Assembly: GCA_045636705.1 (NCBI GenBank)
Contig: JAZTYA010000029.1
Span: forward strand, 1-60,130
Reading direction: 5' to 3'
Length of the DNA: 60,130 nucleotides
Origin: SFWF01 sp045636705
Lineage (GTDB): Bacteria; Bacillota; Clostridia; Oscillospirales; Acutalibacteraceae
In this document: positions 41,779 through 50,242 of the stretch, piece by piece
Layout of the letters: every line of letters begins with the position of its first letter
How positions within the stretch are numbered: the stretch's first letter is position 1
Program-made: the position numbers and the translations under genes
Notes under the pieces: generated by a model
Databases searched by the model: none
Told to the model about the DNA's origin: nothing
What the model saw: only the letters and a program-made list of their open reading frames with translations

Positions 41779-42115
41779 CTTGAATGAGAAGGTCTGCTTC
41801 TGCTAAATCTTTTAGCAAAAGTTCCTTTATTTCGGTGCTTTTAAGCAAAAAAATACGACTGCGCGCAACTAAAACAAAGTCAAAGCCCTGCTTTATAAAT
41901 GGAGAACATTCTCTAAAAGCGGCAGAAAGAAGTCTTTTAGCGCGGTTGCGAAGCACCGCACCACCCAACTTTTTGCTTACAGTAATACCTAGTCTGATTT
42001 TACCTTTTTGATTCTTAATGGCATAGGTTACGAACGCGGGATGAACAAAACTTCGGCCGCGTCCGTAAATTCTTCGAAAGTCGCTATTCTGCTTTATCTT
42101 TTCAAAACAGTTCAT
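41759..42115 (-). CDS. rnpA: Ribonuclease P protein component
   Basis: RnpA is the protein subunit of RNase P, which trims tRNA 5' ends. The 118-residue product carries the RNR signature (GGAVLRNRAKRLLSAAFRE) and the N-terminal substrate cleft FRRIYGRGRSFVHPAFV. It follows rpmH by 18 bases and overlaps yidD by 20 bases. The RNA subunit gene is not in this window. Confidence 0.95.
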   Translation of the reverse strand: MNCFEKIKQNSDFRRIYGRGRSFVHPAFVTYAIKNQKGKIRLGITVSKKLGGAVLRNRAKRLLSAAFRECSPFIKQGFDFVLVARSRIFLLKSTEIKELLLKDLAEADLLIQDESTTY

Positions 42116-42133
42116 AACAAATTTTCTTTAAAA

Positions 42134-42268
42134 TTAGTAAGAGAGCTGCTTTCTGCCCTTAGCTCTACGACGTGCAAGCACCTTGCGACCGTTAGCGGTT
42201 GCCATTCTCTTTAAGAAGCCATGCTCCTTCTTGCGATGAAGCTTCTTAGGTTGGTAAGTTCTTTTCAT
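42134..42268 (-). CDS. rpmH: 50S ribosomal protein L34
   Basis: The reverse strand encodes 44 residues starting MKRTYQPKKLHRKKEHGFLK and ending RRAKGRKQLSY, the standard L34. AAGGAGGGT lies just upstream of the ATG at 42268. It heads the rnpA-yidD-yidC-jag operon. In many bacteria dnaA and oriC lie on the other side; here a radical SAM gene does. Confidence 0.97.
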   Translation of the reverse strand: MKRTYQPKKLHRKKEHGFLKRMATANGRKVLARRRAKGRKQLSY

Positions 42269-42341
42269 TTTATACCCTCCTTAATTTGAGTACTTGGTTA
42301 AAATAACGGATAGTTCCCCTTATATAACCTATCAGTTTAAG

Positions 42342-42371
42342 ATTATAACCCAAACGGTACCCTTTTGTCAA
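42342..42371 (-). promoter_or_regulatory. Promoter of the rpmH operon
   Basis: On the minus strand TTGACA (42371-42366) and TATAAT (42347-42342) are 18 bases apart, about 70 bases before rpmH. Confidence 0.85.
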
Positions 42372-42383
42372 CAAAAATTTGTT

Positions 42384-42412
42384 TTGACTAACGGGCAAAC
42401 AAGGGGTAAAAT
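42384..42412 (+). promoter_or_regulatory. Promoter-like site at the radical SAM gene start
   Basis: TTGACT (42384-42389) and TAAAAT (42407-42412) have 17-base spacing. The -10 overlaps the ATG at 42411, so transcription from here would begin inside the annotated gene and imply use of GTG 42429. Confidence 0.45.
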
Positions 42413-43298
42413 GGTAGTGGTGATAAGAGTGTATAAGGATTTAAACACATATTATAAAGAGCGTTTTGGCTGTAAAATTTATAAGCTTTCGCTAGACGGA
42501 GGAATGACCTGCCCAAACCGTGACGGCACAAAGGGAACAACCGGGTGCATTTTCTGTTCCGAAGAGGGAAGCGGAGAGTTCTCAGCGCCCTTTTGTGAGG
42601 ATATTGCTCTTCAGTTAGAGCAGGCAAAAAAACTCGTTGAGCACAAGTGCCGCTCGGGTAAATATATTCCGTATTTTCAGGCCTTTTCCGGCACCTATGC
42701 TCCGATAGAACATTTAAGAAAGATATATTATGAAGCCATAAAGCCCGACTACACGGTGGCTTTAAGCATCGCAACAAGACCCGACTGTCTGCCGGATGAA
42801 GTAATAGAGCTTTTAAGCGAGATAAATAAAATCAAACCTGTTTTTGTAGAACTCGGTCTTCAAACTACAGACGATAATACCGCCAAAGCCATTAAAAGAG
42901 GCTATGAAACTAAAGTTTATTTTGAAGCGGTCGAAAAACTTAAAGAAAAAGGTATTAATGTTGTAACACATATTATATTAGGCCTGCCAAACGAAACCGA
43001 GGAAATGATGCTTGAAACGGTAAGAGAAGTATCAAAGGTCACCGACGGGATTAAGTTTCATCTGCTTTATGTCGTTTCGGGAACACCACTGGAGGAAGAA
43101 TACAAAAAGGGCAATATAAAGGAATATACCTTAGAAGAATACGCCGACCTTCTTAAAAAATGCATAAAAGAGCTACCCGAAAATGTAGTAGTTCACCGAC
43201 TCACAGGGGACGGCGCAAAGGGAAGTCTTGTATATCCACTTTGGACGGCAGACAAGAAAAAGGTTTTAAATTATTTAAGAAAACACCTTGCTAACTAA
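42411..43298 (+). CDS. TIGR01212-family radical SAM protein (YhcC-like)
   Basis: This family of unknown function has cluster cysteines in CPNRDGTKGTTGCIFC, followed by GSGEF and YFQAFSGTYAP. Its N-terminus resembles homologues from YKDLNTYYKERFG onward. ATG 42411 is given with 295 residues; GTG 42429 is a serious alternative because a promoter -10 overlaps the ATG. Later motifs EVIELL, VFVELGLQT and THIILGLPNETEE are typical. Homologues may modify tRNA or proteins, but this is unproven. Confidence 0.88.
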   Translation: MVVVIRVYKDLNTYYKERFGCKIYKLSLDGGMTCPNRDGTKGTTGCIFCSEEGSGEFSAPFCEDIALQLEQAKKLVEHKCRSGKYIPYFQAFSGTYAPIEHLRKIYYEAIKPDYTVALSIATRPDCLPDEVIELLSEINKIKPVFVELGLQTTDDNTAKAIKRGYETKVYFEAVEKLKEKGINVVTHIILGLPNETEEMMLETVREVSKVTDGIKFHLLYVVSGTPLEEEYKKGNIKEYTLEEYADLLKKCIKELPENVVVHRLTGDGAKGSLVYPLWTADKKKVLNYLRKHLAN

Positions 43299-43310
43299 CA
43301 AGGTGTTTTT
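43280..43310. terminator. Terminator between the radical SAM and oxidoreductase genes
   Basis: AAACACCTTG (43281-43290) and CAAGGTGTTT (43299-43308) form a 10-bp stem overlapping the radical SAM stop codon, with a T run after. The convergent minus-strand gene ends at 43314. Confidence 0.85.
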
Positions 43311-43313
43311 GCT

Positions 43314-45536
43314 TTAAAGTAAAGGGCTTTCAGACAAAGCTTTAAGGCGGGCAAATCGGCGGTCGGTTTCGTTTTGGATATCGTTTACAATGTCGGAATA
43401 TTTTTCTGCCTTTAAATGCTTTGTTCTGCCCATTAGGATTAAGAAATCTATTACGGGGATTTTTGTGCTTCTCATTTCGGGGTCATAGGTTATTGTGGTT
43501 TTTCCTCTCTCAATTTCATAAAGCGGGAAATAACAGCTGTCAACCGCCGCGGCAATCACACTTCGCTCATACTGTGGCTTATCTCCCCAGTTAAGCGGAC
43601 AGGCAGACAAGGCTTTCATATAAACTGTGCCGTACTTTGCATATTCTTTGGCCTTTGCCGCCTTTTTTATAAAGTCTTGCGGATGCGATTCGGCAACCGT
43701 TGCTACATAAGGAATATTTGCCGCCGCCATAATCTGCGGTGTGTCCTTGTGGAAAAAGGTTTTTCCGTATGCTTTGCTTCCTAAATGAGAAGTAGCACTT
43801 TTTGCACCCTTTGGGGTCGAATAGGAAAGCTGATAACCTGTGTTCATATAGCCACCGTTATCATACTCGAAAATGATAAGCTTTTCATTTCTTAACGCCG
43901 TACCGAGAGCCGAGCCCATACCGATGTCCATTCCACCGTCACCGCTTACCATAACAAAGGTTATATCCCCTTCGGGTAGTTCGCCTCTTCTTTGTTTTTC
44001 GTGGTACATCTGGACGAGTCCCGAAAGCGTAGCAGCTCCGTTTTGGAAGAGGTTGTGAACATAGGTTACCTTAAATGCCGTTTGGGGATAGGGGGTGGTT
44101 ACCACCATTCCGCATCCCGTTTGGAAGAGGAGTACCACATTACCCTCAATGCCGCGAAGAAGCAAATTCACATTGACGGGAATTCCGCAACCGGGGCAAG
44201 CTCCGTGACCGGGAGCTAAACGCTTTGGAACCTTTAAGGTTCTATTTATAGTGGCTCCGCTTACCTTTAATTTGCCGTCATCTTCTTCGACCGAGATGAC
44301 ATTTGGTGTGGATTTTTCGGACGATATAGGCTCAAAGAAAGGCTTTATTTCGTTTTGCTCTCCTGCAACCTTTGGATAGTAGTCAAAAAGGTCGGTCGTG
44401 TCCTCAATCGCACAACCAAGCAGAGTTTTAGCGTCCTCTAAAAAGAAATCCTGCCCGCCAAGACCGTATATTCGGGTTATTGTTTTAGCCGAAATGTTAG
44501 CCGTTTGAAGTGCCGCTTTTACTTCAAGGCTTAAATTTCCGCCACCCGCTCCGTAGCTATCCTGACGGTCGGCAATAACTACCGTTTTGGCATTTTTTAA
44601 AAGGTCGCAAAGCTCTTTTGAGGGGAAAGGCCTTAAAGAGTGAAGCGTTATAGCACCGACCTTTTTGCCTTCCTTTCGGTATTCATCCACCGCCTCACAG
44701 ACCGTGTGGTATGCCGAGCCTAAAATTACAAGCAGAGCATCTGCATCTTCATATTTATAGCCCTCGACTGCCGAATAGTGTCTCCCTGAAAGCTCTTCGT
44801 AGCTTTCAAAAACCTCTTTGGCTACCTTTCGAGATTTTTCCATAGCGATATGGAGCTGATATTTGTTTATCATAAGGTCGGGCTCGTTCATATAAGAGCC
44901 TATTGTTACGGGATTTTCGAGGTCAAGGGCAGAAAATGAAGCGGTGTATTCTCCCAAAAAATTCCTTACATCCTGGTCATTCTCAAAAACCTCACATTTT
45001 CGCTTTTGGTGTGAGGTAAAAAAGCCGTCGTAGGCAATTATTATCGGCAGATGAACCGCCTCGGCAATTTTTAAAGCACAGATATTAAAGTCGTAAACCT
45101 CCTGCGGAGAGGAGGCAAAAAGAATAAGCCAGCCTGTGTTTAGAGCATACATTATATCACTATGGTCGCCTTTTATATCGAGGGGTCCCGACACCGTACG
45201 GCAGGCAACATTCATAACGACGGGGTATCTTGTGCCCGACTGAACGGGGAGCTGTTCTAATGCATACAAAAGTCCGTTGGCACTAGTGGCATTGAAAACT
45301 CTGCCGCCACCGACCGAGGCGCCGTAGCAGACGCCCGCTGCACTATGCTCTCCCTCGGCGGGAATAAGGGTAATATCGTGCTTGCCCTCTGCCTTTAAGG
45401 AGTCGAGCATTTCGGCGACCTGTGTTGAGGGGGTTATCGGGTAATAACCCATAATATGATAGTTTATCTGCTTTGCGGCGTGGGCTGCAAGCTCGTTTCC
45501 ACTTTCAAAAATAAAAGTTTGTTTTGCCTTTGCCAT
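43314..45536 (-). CDS. 2-oxoacid:ferredoxin oxidoreductase, fused alpha-beta subunit
   Basis: This 740-residue protein joins an alpha chain (pyrimidine-binding domain with YYPITPSTQVAEML, domain II to about 390) to a beta chain with PGCGIP (about 448) and the TPP motif GDGGMDIG...DNGGYMNTG (about 525-560). It would decarboxylate a 2-oxoacid to acyl-CoA and reduce ferredoxin. Its partner gene encodes the fused gamma-delta chain just upstream, overlapping by one base. Whether the substrate is pyruvate, 2-oxoisovalerate or 2-oxoglutarate cannot be decided from sequence alone. Confidence 0.9.
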   Translation of the reverse strand: MAKAKQTFIFESGNELAAHAAKQINYHIMGYYPITPSTQVAEMLDSLKAEGKHDITLIPAEGEHSAAGVCYGASVGGGRVFNATSANGLLYALEQLPVQSGTRYPVVMNVACRTVSGPLDIKGDHSDIMYALNTGWLILFASSPQEVYDFNICALKIAEAVHLPIIIAYDGFFTSHQKRKCEVFENDQDVRNFLGEYTASFSALDLENPVTIGSYMNEPDLMINKYQLHIAMEKSRKVAKEVFESYEELSGRHYSAVEGYKYEDADALLVILGSAYHTVCEAVDEYRKEGKKVGAITLHSLRPFPSKELCDLLKNAKTVVIADRQDSYGAGGGNLSLEVKAALQTANISAKTITRIYGLGGQDFFLEDAKTLLGCAIEDTTDLFDYYPKVAGEQNEIKPFFEPISSEKSTPNVISVEEDDGKLKVSGATINRTLKVPKRLAPGHGACPGCGIPVNVNLLLRGIEGNVVLLFQTGCGMVVTTPYPQTAFKVTYVHNLFQNGAATLSGLVQMYHEKQRRGELPEGDITFVMVSGDGGMDIGMGSALGTALRNEKLIIFEYDNGGYMNTGYQLSYSTPKGAKSATSHLGSKAYGKTFFHKDTPQIMAAANIPYVATVAESHPQDFIKKAAKAKEYAKYGTVYMKALSACPLNWGDKPQYERSVIAAAVDSCYFPLYEIERGKTTITYDPEMRSTKIPVIDFLILMGRTKHLKAEKYSDIVNDIQNETDRRFARLKALSESPLL

Positions 45537-46603
45537 TATAAAAGACCTCCATCTACTCTTTTTTCATCCCCGAAGCTTTCGGAGGTAACATAACCGCTAG
45601 CGCCCTCTACCTTGTAGTCGATTTCCTCGGCTAAAAGGTCCTTTGTCTTAACAAAATAGGGCTTTTCCTTATAATTCCTTTCAAGCTCGGCGGTAAGAGC
45701 CTCGGTAGGACAGACGCTGACGCAACGAAGACAACCCTTGCAGTAGTGGTAATTAAGACCTTGGTTTTTCATAACTACTTTTCCGTTGTATTTGCCCTCT
45801 TCAAAACGGAAAACCATATCGGGACAGGTGGTGTCACAAAGTCCGCAATGGATACATTTTTCGGGGTGGAAAAGTGGGAAATAACCCTCTCGCATAGCCG
45901 ACAGGTCGTTTGCGGCGGTACTCCCCAAAAGATAATTGACTCCGCCTGCAGGTGCGGTTTTGTAGCCCCAAAGAACCCTTTTTATTTTTCCTGTGTCGAA
46001 AGGTTTCGGAGCATTTTTATCTCCGTTTATTTCTTTGGCTTCTAAAAAGCCTTGCTTTAACCCCTCTAAATTTTGCTTTAAAGCATCGGGGTATTTTTTG
46101 CCGAGAGTTTTATAGACGAGCTCCTCTGCGGCATCAAGCGGAATAAAGCCCGAAGCCTTTACTATAGCACCTAGCATTATCATATTTATACGGCTTTTGG
46201 TTTTTAAAGCTATCTTCCGGCAGTCAATCAAAAAGACCTTTTTTGAGGGCAGAGAAAGGTTGCTGTCTGCCGTATTTACAACCACAACAGTTTCCTCGTT
46301 TAATCCCTTAATAGCAGAGCTGTTGTTTATCATTTGCTCGTGAAACAAGGCTAGCAGATGCGGCTCTTCAACCGGACTGTTTATGCGAAGCTCTTTATTT
46401 TCATCACACACACGAATAAAAGACTTAACGGGAGAGCCTCGCTTTTCACTTCCGTAGCTTGAAAAAGCGGCGGCGTTAAGGCCAAGACTCATAGAACAGA
46501 TTTCGCCAAGCAGCTTTCCGCAAAGGTTAGCACCAAGACCTCCGATGCTCTCAAGTCGCATTTCGTAATAGCCCATATTATTTAAAATAGGTAATTTATA
46601 CAA
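45536..46603 (-). CDS. 2-oxoacid:ferredoxin oxidoreductase, fused gamma-delta subunit
   Basis: The first part is the gamma domain (MRLESIGGLGANLCGKLLGE, then AFSSYGSEKRGSPVKSFIR). The second is a delta-type domain with two 4Fe-4S motifs (CIHCGLCDTTCP and CKGCLRCVSVCP) that carry electrons to ferredoxin. The start is TTG 46603, nine bases after AAAGGAG; an upstream in-frame start at 46645 lies before that site. It is the first gene of a two-gene enzyme, with the alpha-beta gene following. Confidence 0.9.
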   Translation of the reverse strand: MYKLPILNNMGYYEMRLESIGGLGANLCGKLLGEICSMSLGLNAAAFSSYGSEKRGSPVKSFIRVCDENKELRINSPVEEPHLLALFHEQMINNSSAIKGLNEETVVVVNTADSNLSLPSKKVFLIDCRKIALKTKSRINMIMLGAIVKASGFIPLDAAEELVYKTLGKKYPDALKQNLEGLKQGFLEAKEINGDKNAPKPFDTGKIKRVLWGYKTAPAGGVNYLLGSTAANDLSAMREGYFPLFHPEKCIHCGLCDTTCPDMVFRFEEGKYNGKVVMKNQGLNYHYCKGCLRCVSVCPTEALTAELERNYKEKPYFVKTKDLLAEEIDYKVEGASGYVTSESFGDEKRVDGGLL

Positions 46604-46673
46604 TTTAAAAACTCCTTTCTTTTTATATGGTTTGTCTTTTGGCAAAATTTATGCAAAAAGCGTTTGTCTTGGC

Positions 46674-46702
46674 TTGACAAAAAAGATGGGTTCTTTTATA
46701 AT
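46674..46702 (+). promoter_or_regulatory. Consensus promoter of the MATE gene
   Basis: TTGACA (46674-46679), 17 bases, TATAAT (46697-46702): a perfect sigma-A match. The start site near 46709 rules out upstream in-frame starts. Confidence 0.92.
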
Positions 46703-46724
46703 GAGGGATGTTTTGAGGTGTAAT

Positions 46725-48056
46725 ATGGAAATAAAGCTTTCGGACCACTTTAGTTTAAAAAGACTTTTAAAATTCACTTTTCCGTCTATGGTTATGATGG
46801 TGTTCACATCAATTTACGGAGTGGTGGATGGTCTTTTTGTGTCCAATTTTGCGGGCAAGACACCCTTTGCCGCAGTTAATTTTACATTTCCTTTACTTAT
46901 GATGCTAGCCTCGGTCGGCTTTATGTTTGGTACGGGTGGCAGCGCATTGGTTGCAAAGACCTTAGGCGAAGGAGATGAGGAAAAGGCAAACAAAACCTTT
47001 TCGTTAATCGTGCTAGTCTCCTTTATTTTAGCCGTTATAATTTCCGTTTTGGGTTTTATTTATATGGACGACATAATTTCCCTTATGGGAGCCGAAGGAG
47101 AACTGCATAAAGATTCGGTGCTTTACGGCAGAATAGAAGCGGTAGCACTTCCTTTCTTTGTTTTACAACTCGAATTTCAAAGTTTCTTTATAACCGCCGA
47201 AAAGCCAAAACTCGGTCTTATCACAACCGTTGTAGCCGGTGTTTTAAATATGGTTTTGGACGCTTTGCTTGTTTGGGTTTTTCCCTTTGGACTTGTCGGC
47301 GCGGCGATAGCCACGGGAGCTAGTCAGGTTGTTGTAGGAATAATTCCGATAGTGTATTTTTCATTCCCCAATACGAGTCTTCTTAAATTTAAAAGGCCGA
47401 AATGGGATATAAAGGCGCTTATTAAAACCGCGACCAACGGCTCTAGTGAACTTTTAAACAACGTTTCAATGTCGCTTGTTTGTATGCTTTATAACGTCCA
47501 ACTTCTTAAATTCGCAGGGGAAAACGGCGTTTTGGCATACGGCGTTATGACCTACGTTAATATGATTTTTATTTCGGTATTTATAGGTTATTCTATAGGA
47601 ACAGCGCCTGTAATTAGTTTCCATTTCGGCGCAAAGAACCCAAAGGAACTAAAATCTTTGCTACTAAAAAGCGGCGTTATAATCGGCTCCTTTTCGGTTA
47701 GCATGGTGGCCTTGGCGCTTATACTAAACTATCCTTTGTCCTATATATTCGTAGGGTACGATAAGGAACTTCTTAGTATGACCGTAAAAGGATTTATAAT
47801 TTACGCCTTTTCCTTTTTATTTGCCGGAGCGGCAATATTCTTTTCGGGATTTTTTACCGCTCTTAACGACGGCATAACCTCGGCATTTATCGCCTTTATG
47901 CGAACTTTAGTTTTTCAGATTTCTGCCGTTATGCTTTTGCCTTTAATTTTCGATATAGACGGGATTTGGGCATCGGTTGTGGTTGCCGAAGCCTTGGCGG
48001 TAGTGGTCGGATTTATATGTTTAATGATAAAAAGAAAAAAATACAACTATCTGTAA
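46725..48056 (+). CDS. MATE-family efflux transporter
   Basis: MATE transporters export cationic drugs or metabolites using a sodium or proton gradient. The 443-residue product has twelve hydrophobic segments in two six-helix halves, starting LKFTFPSMVMMVFTSIYGVVD with the family loop VNFTFPLLMM and GTGGSALVAKTLGEGD. ATG 46725 is chosen because it follows GAGG and lies just after the promoter's start site. It stands alone with its own promoter, divergent from the oxidoreductase genes. The substrate is unknown. Confidence 0.92.
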   Translation: MEIKLSDHFSLKRLLKFTFPSMVMMVFTSIYGVVDGLFVSNFAGKTPFAAVNFTFPLLMMLASVGFMFGTGGSALVAKTLGEGDEEKANKTFSLIVLVSFILAVIISVLGFIYMDDIISLMGAEGELHKDSVLYGRIEAVALPFFVLQLEFQSFFITAEKPKLGLITTVVAGVLNMVLDALLVWVFPFGLVGAAIATGASQVVVGIIPIVYFSFPNTSLLKFKRPKWDIKALIKTATNGSSELLNNVSMSLVCMLYNVQLLKFAGENGVLAYGVMTYVNMIFISVFIGYSIGTAPVISFHFGAKNPKELKSLLLKSGVIIGSFSVSMVALALILNYPLSYIFVGYDKELLSMTVKGFIIYAFSFLFAGAAIFFSGFFTALNDGITSAFIAFMRTLVFQISAVMLLPLIFDIDGIWASVVVAEALAVVVGFICLMIKRKKYNYL

Positions 48057-48058
48057 AG

Positions 48059-48087
48059 GGATAAAAATTAAACCTTCCTCATATACT
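48059..48087 (+). promoter_or_regulatory. Sigma-E-like mother-cell promoter (candidate)
   Basis: CATATACT (48080-48087) matches the B. subtilis sigma-E -10 CATACAHT at 7 of 8 positions, with a weak -35 GGATAAA (48059-48065) at 14-base spacing. It lies inside the hairpin that ends the MATE transcript and 34 bases before the ferritin-like gene. Confidence 0.35.
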
Positions 48088-48117
48088 TATCTATGAAAGA
48101 TATAAGGGAGGTTTTTT
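48072..48117 (+). terminator. Terminator-like hairpin whose 3' arm holds the next gene's ribosome binding site
   Basis: AAACCTTCCT (starting 48069-48070) pairs with AGGGAGGTTT (48105-48114; one G-U), with inner pairing of ATATACTTATCT and AGATATAAG, then a T run to 48117. GGGAGG (48106-48111) is also the only ribosome binding site for the gene at 48122, so read-through RNA would hide it. Confidence 0.7.
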
Positions 48118-48121
48118 ATTT

Positions 48122-49399
48122 ATGAACCCATTTTTACATCATCCAACATCAATTTTAGGAAGTGTTAGAAGCTTTTGCGAAAACTATCCAAAGCCCTATT
48201 GCAAGCAGGAGGTTGACCCGTACACCAGAACCCGAATTATCCTTATGAACGGCACCGAGTTCGAGGCAAACTGGTTTTCACACCAGATGTCAAGGCACGT
48301 AAGCAACAACGACCTTCGCCGTGAACTTGCCCTTACCCGTTTTGTTGAAAAGCAGCAACAACTTCGCATATCCCTTCTAAAGCCCTCGGATGAAAGTCAA
48401 CTTGAGCACACTATCGGTTATGAGCAATTAGCCGTTGACCTAACGGCAGAGCTTGCAAAGAAAGAACCCGACTGTTACGTTAAAAAGGCGCTTGATTTTG
48501 CCTTGCTTGAGGATTTTGACCACCTTTACCGCTATGCTAATCAACTTGAAATGCAAGAGGGCGTGCTAGCAGAACGTTTGGTTGGCAAATACACCGAAAT
48601 TATGCCGGGCAGACCTACCGTTGCACACCACCGACACCCGTTTGACAACCTAAAAAGGCATATAAACTCAAAAACCGCCGACAAACAAACCGTGCTTAAC
48701 ACAATGATTATCACTGCGGCAGAGCAACAGACCATGAACTACTATATGAATATAGCCACGCTTGCCACAAACGATTCGGCAAGAAGACTATATGAAGAAA
48801 TAGCTCTGGTAGAAGAGGAGCACGTAACACAGTATGGAAGTCTTATTGATACAAACGGTTCTTGGCTTGAGATGCTTTTGTGGCACGAATACTGCGAATG
48901 CTATCTCTATTGGTCCTGCTTTATGACCGAAACCGACAGCCGAATCAAGTGTATTTGGGAAGAAAATTTAGAGATGGAAATAGGCCATCTTCACAAGGCG
49001 GCAGAGCTTCTTAAAAAATATGAGGGCAGGGAGTGGCAGGAGGTTATTCCCGACGGAAGCTTCCCTGAGCCGATTTCACTTCATGAAAACGTTTGTTACG
49101 TCAGAGACGTTTTGGCATCAACCGTTCAGTTTACGGGATGTCGAGAGGACTATAAAAGACTTGAGTATTTACCCTCAAACTTTGATTTCTTCTCCTATCA
49201 AAAAATCATTTTACCGACACCGAACGAGGTGCCTTCACACTGTGTAATTGACCGCCATATTAAACGCTGCGGAAAGGATTACCGCTATGAGAAAAAAGAA
49301 AATCCTGTGCCAGAGCTTAGATGTCGCACAAAGGACAACACGGCGGTTGGCAGAGAACCGAGAGCCGCAGAAAGCACCGACTTTTTCTGTAATAAATAA
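48122..49399 (+). CDS. Large two-lobed ferritin-like protein
   Basis: This 425-residue protein has ferritin-like helices in at least two sets: EDFDHLYRYANQLE and EEIALVEEEHVTQYGSL with E-x2-H pairs, then HEYCECYLYWSCFMTE and ENLEMEIGHLHKAAELL. EEEH and EIGH resemble di-iron ligands. The N- and C-terminal extensions are Cys/Arg-rich and unlike rubrerythrin. There is no rubredoxin domain or signal peptide. The candidate sigma-E site suggests mother-cell expression, perhaps a spore coat or oxidative-stress role. Function is not established. Confidence 0.8.
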   Translation: MNPFLHHPTSILGSVRSFCENYPKPYCKQEVDPYTRTRIILMNGTEFEANWFSHQMSRHVSNNDLRRELALTRFVEKQQQLRISLLKPSDESQLEHTIGYEQLAVDLTAELAKKEPDCYVKKALDFALLEDFDHLYRYANQLEMQEGVLAERLVGKYTEIMPGRPTVAHHRHPFDNLKRHINSKTADKQTVLNTMIITAAEQQTMNYYMNIATLATNDSARRLYEEIALVEEEHVTQYGSLIDTNGSWLEMLLWHEYCECYLYWSCFMTETDSRIKCIWEENLEMEIGHLHKAAELLKKYEGREWQEVIPDGSFPEPISLHENVCYVRDVLASTVQFTGCREDYKRLEYLPSNFDFFSYQKIILPTPNEVPSHCVIDRHIKRCGKDYRYEKKENPVPELRCRTKDNTAVGREPRAAESTDFFCNK

Positions 49400-49402
49400 A
49401 AT

Positions 49403-49433
49403 AAAAGAGCAGGGATAAACCCTGCTCTTTTTC
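49403..49433. terminator. Bidirectional terminator between ferritin-like and DUF896 genes
   Basis: AAAGAGCAGGG (49404-49414) and CCCTGCTCTTT (49420-49430) form a perfect 11-bp stem with a 5-base loop between convergent genes. Confidence 0.92.
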
Positions 49434-49434
49434 T

Positions 49435-49650
49435 TTAGCTTTTCTTGTTTAATTTGTGTCGGCTTCCGTCCTTTTCAACCACCGTAATTCCGTCAAGGTG
49501 ACCGATTAAACTCTGCTTAAAGCCGTTTATATATTTAATCCTTAGTTCCTTTTGTTCTGCCTTTTCCTCTTCGGTTAACCCTTCGGTTTTGGATTTATGG
49601 AAAAGCTCGTTTATTCTATCAATTTCTTTTTGTGTCATTTTAAATTTCAT
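49435..49650 (-). CDS. DUF896 small cytoplasmic protein
   Basis: The family pattern is clear: EIDRINELFHKSKTEGLTEEEKAEQKELR followed by YINGFKQSLIGHLDGI (quoted in part). It is a two-helix hairpin like B. subtilis YnzC, linked there to the SOS region but without known function. The start is uncertain: ATG 49650 abuts GGAAGG, while ATG 49638 is 12 bases away. It overlaps recR by about 11 bases. Confidence 0.85.
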   Translation of the reverse strand: MKFKMTQKEIDRINELFHKSKTEGLTEEEKAEQKELRIKYINGFKQSLIGHLDGITVVEKDGSRHKLNKKS

Positions 49651-50239
49651 TCCTTCCGTCAAGAGCCGCTTTAAGTGTTACCTCATCGGCATACTCAAGG
49701 TTGCCGCCAACGGGCACACCGTATGCTAGGCGGGAAATTTTTATACCCATAGGCTTTATAAAACGGGAAATATAGCTTGCGGTAGCCTCGCCTTCAACAG
49801 TAGGGTCGGTTGCCATTATAATTTCCTTAACCGTGCCGTCCGAAAGTCTTGCAAGCAATTCCTTTATTTTAAGCTTTTCGGGGCCTACGCCGTCCAAAGG
49901 AGAGATTACACCGTGCAAGACGTGGTAAACACCGTTATATTCACGGGTGCGCTCAAAGGCTAAAACGTCCTTCGGGTCACCGACAACGCAAATAGTGGCT
50001 TTGTCACGGGTAGGGTCTGCGCAAACAGGACAAAGCTCGTTATCGGTAAGGGAAAAGCAGTTTTTACAAAGGTGTATTTTAGACCTTGCATCTAAAAGAG
50101 CAGAAGCAAAGCGCTTGGCATAACCTTCGTCTGCGGTTATAACGTAAAAGGCAAGACGCTGAGCCGTCTTTTTTCCTATTCCCGGCAGTTTTTCAAACTG
50201 CGCGGTAAGTTCGTTTAAGGAAACAATGCCCTGCGCCAT
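49640..50239 (-). CDS. recR: Recombination protein RecR
   Basis: RecR works with RecO and RecF to load RecA at single-stranded gaps. The 199-residue product has the helix-hairpin-helix (FEKLPGIGKKTAQRLAFYV), the zinc finger (CKNCFSLTDNELCPVC) and the Toprim domain (CVVGDPKDVLAFERT). The order dnaX-ybaB-recR is standard. Confidence 0.97.
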   Translation of the reverse strand: MAQGIVSLNELTAQFEKLPGIGKKTAQRLAFYVITADEGYAKRFASALLDARSKIHLCKNCFSLTDNELCPVCADPTRDKATICVVGDPKDVLAFERTREYNGVYHVLHGVISPLDGVGPEKLKIKELLARLSDGTVKEIIMATDPTVEGEATASYISRFIKPMGIKISRLAYGVPVGGNLEYADEVTLKAALDGRNEI

Positions 50240-50242
50240 TAT

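Noticed and set aside
46604..46645. Longer N-terminus for the gamma-delta oxidoreductase subunit
   Set aside because: The extra residues are not conserved and lie upstream of the AAAGGAG ribosome binding site that serves TTG 46603.
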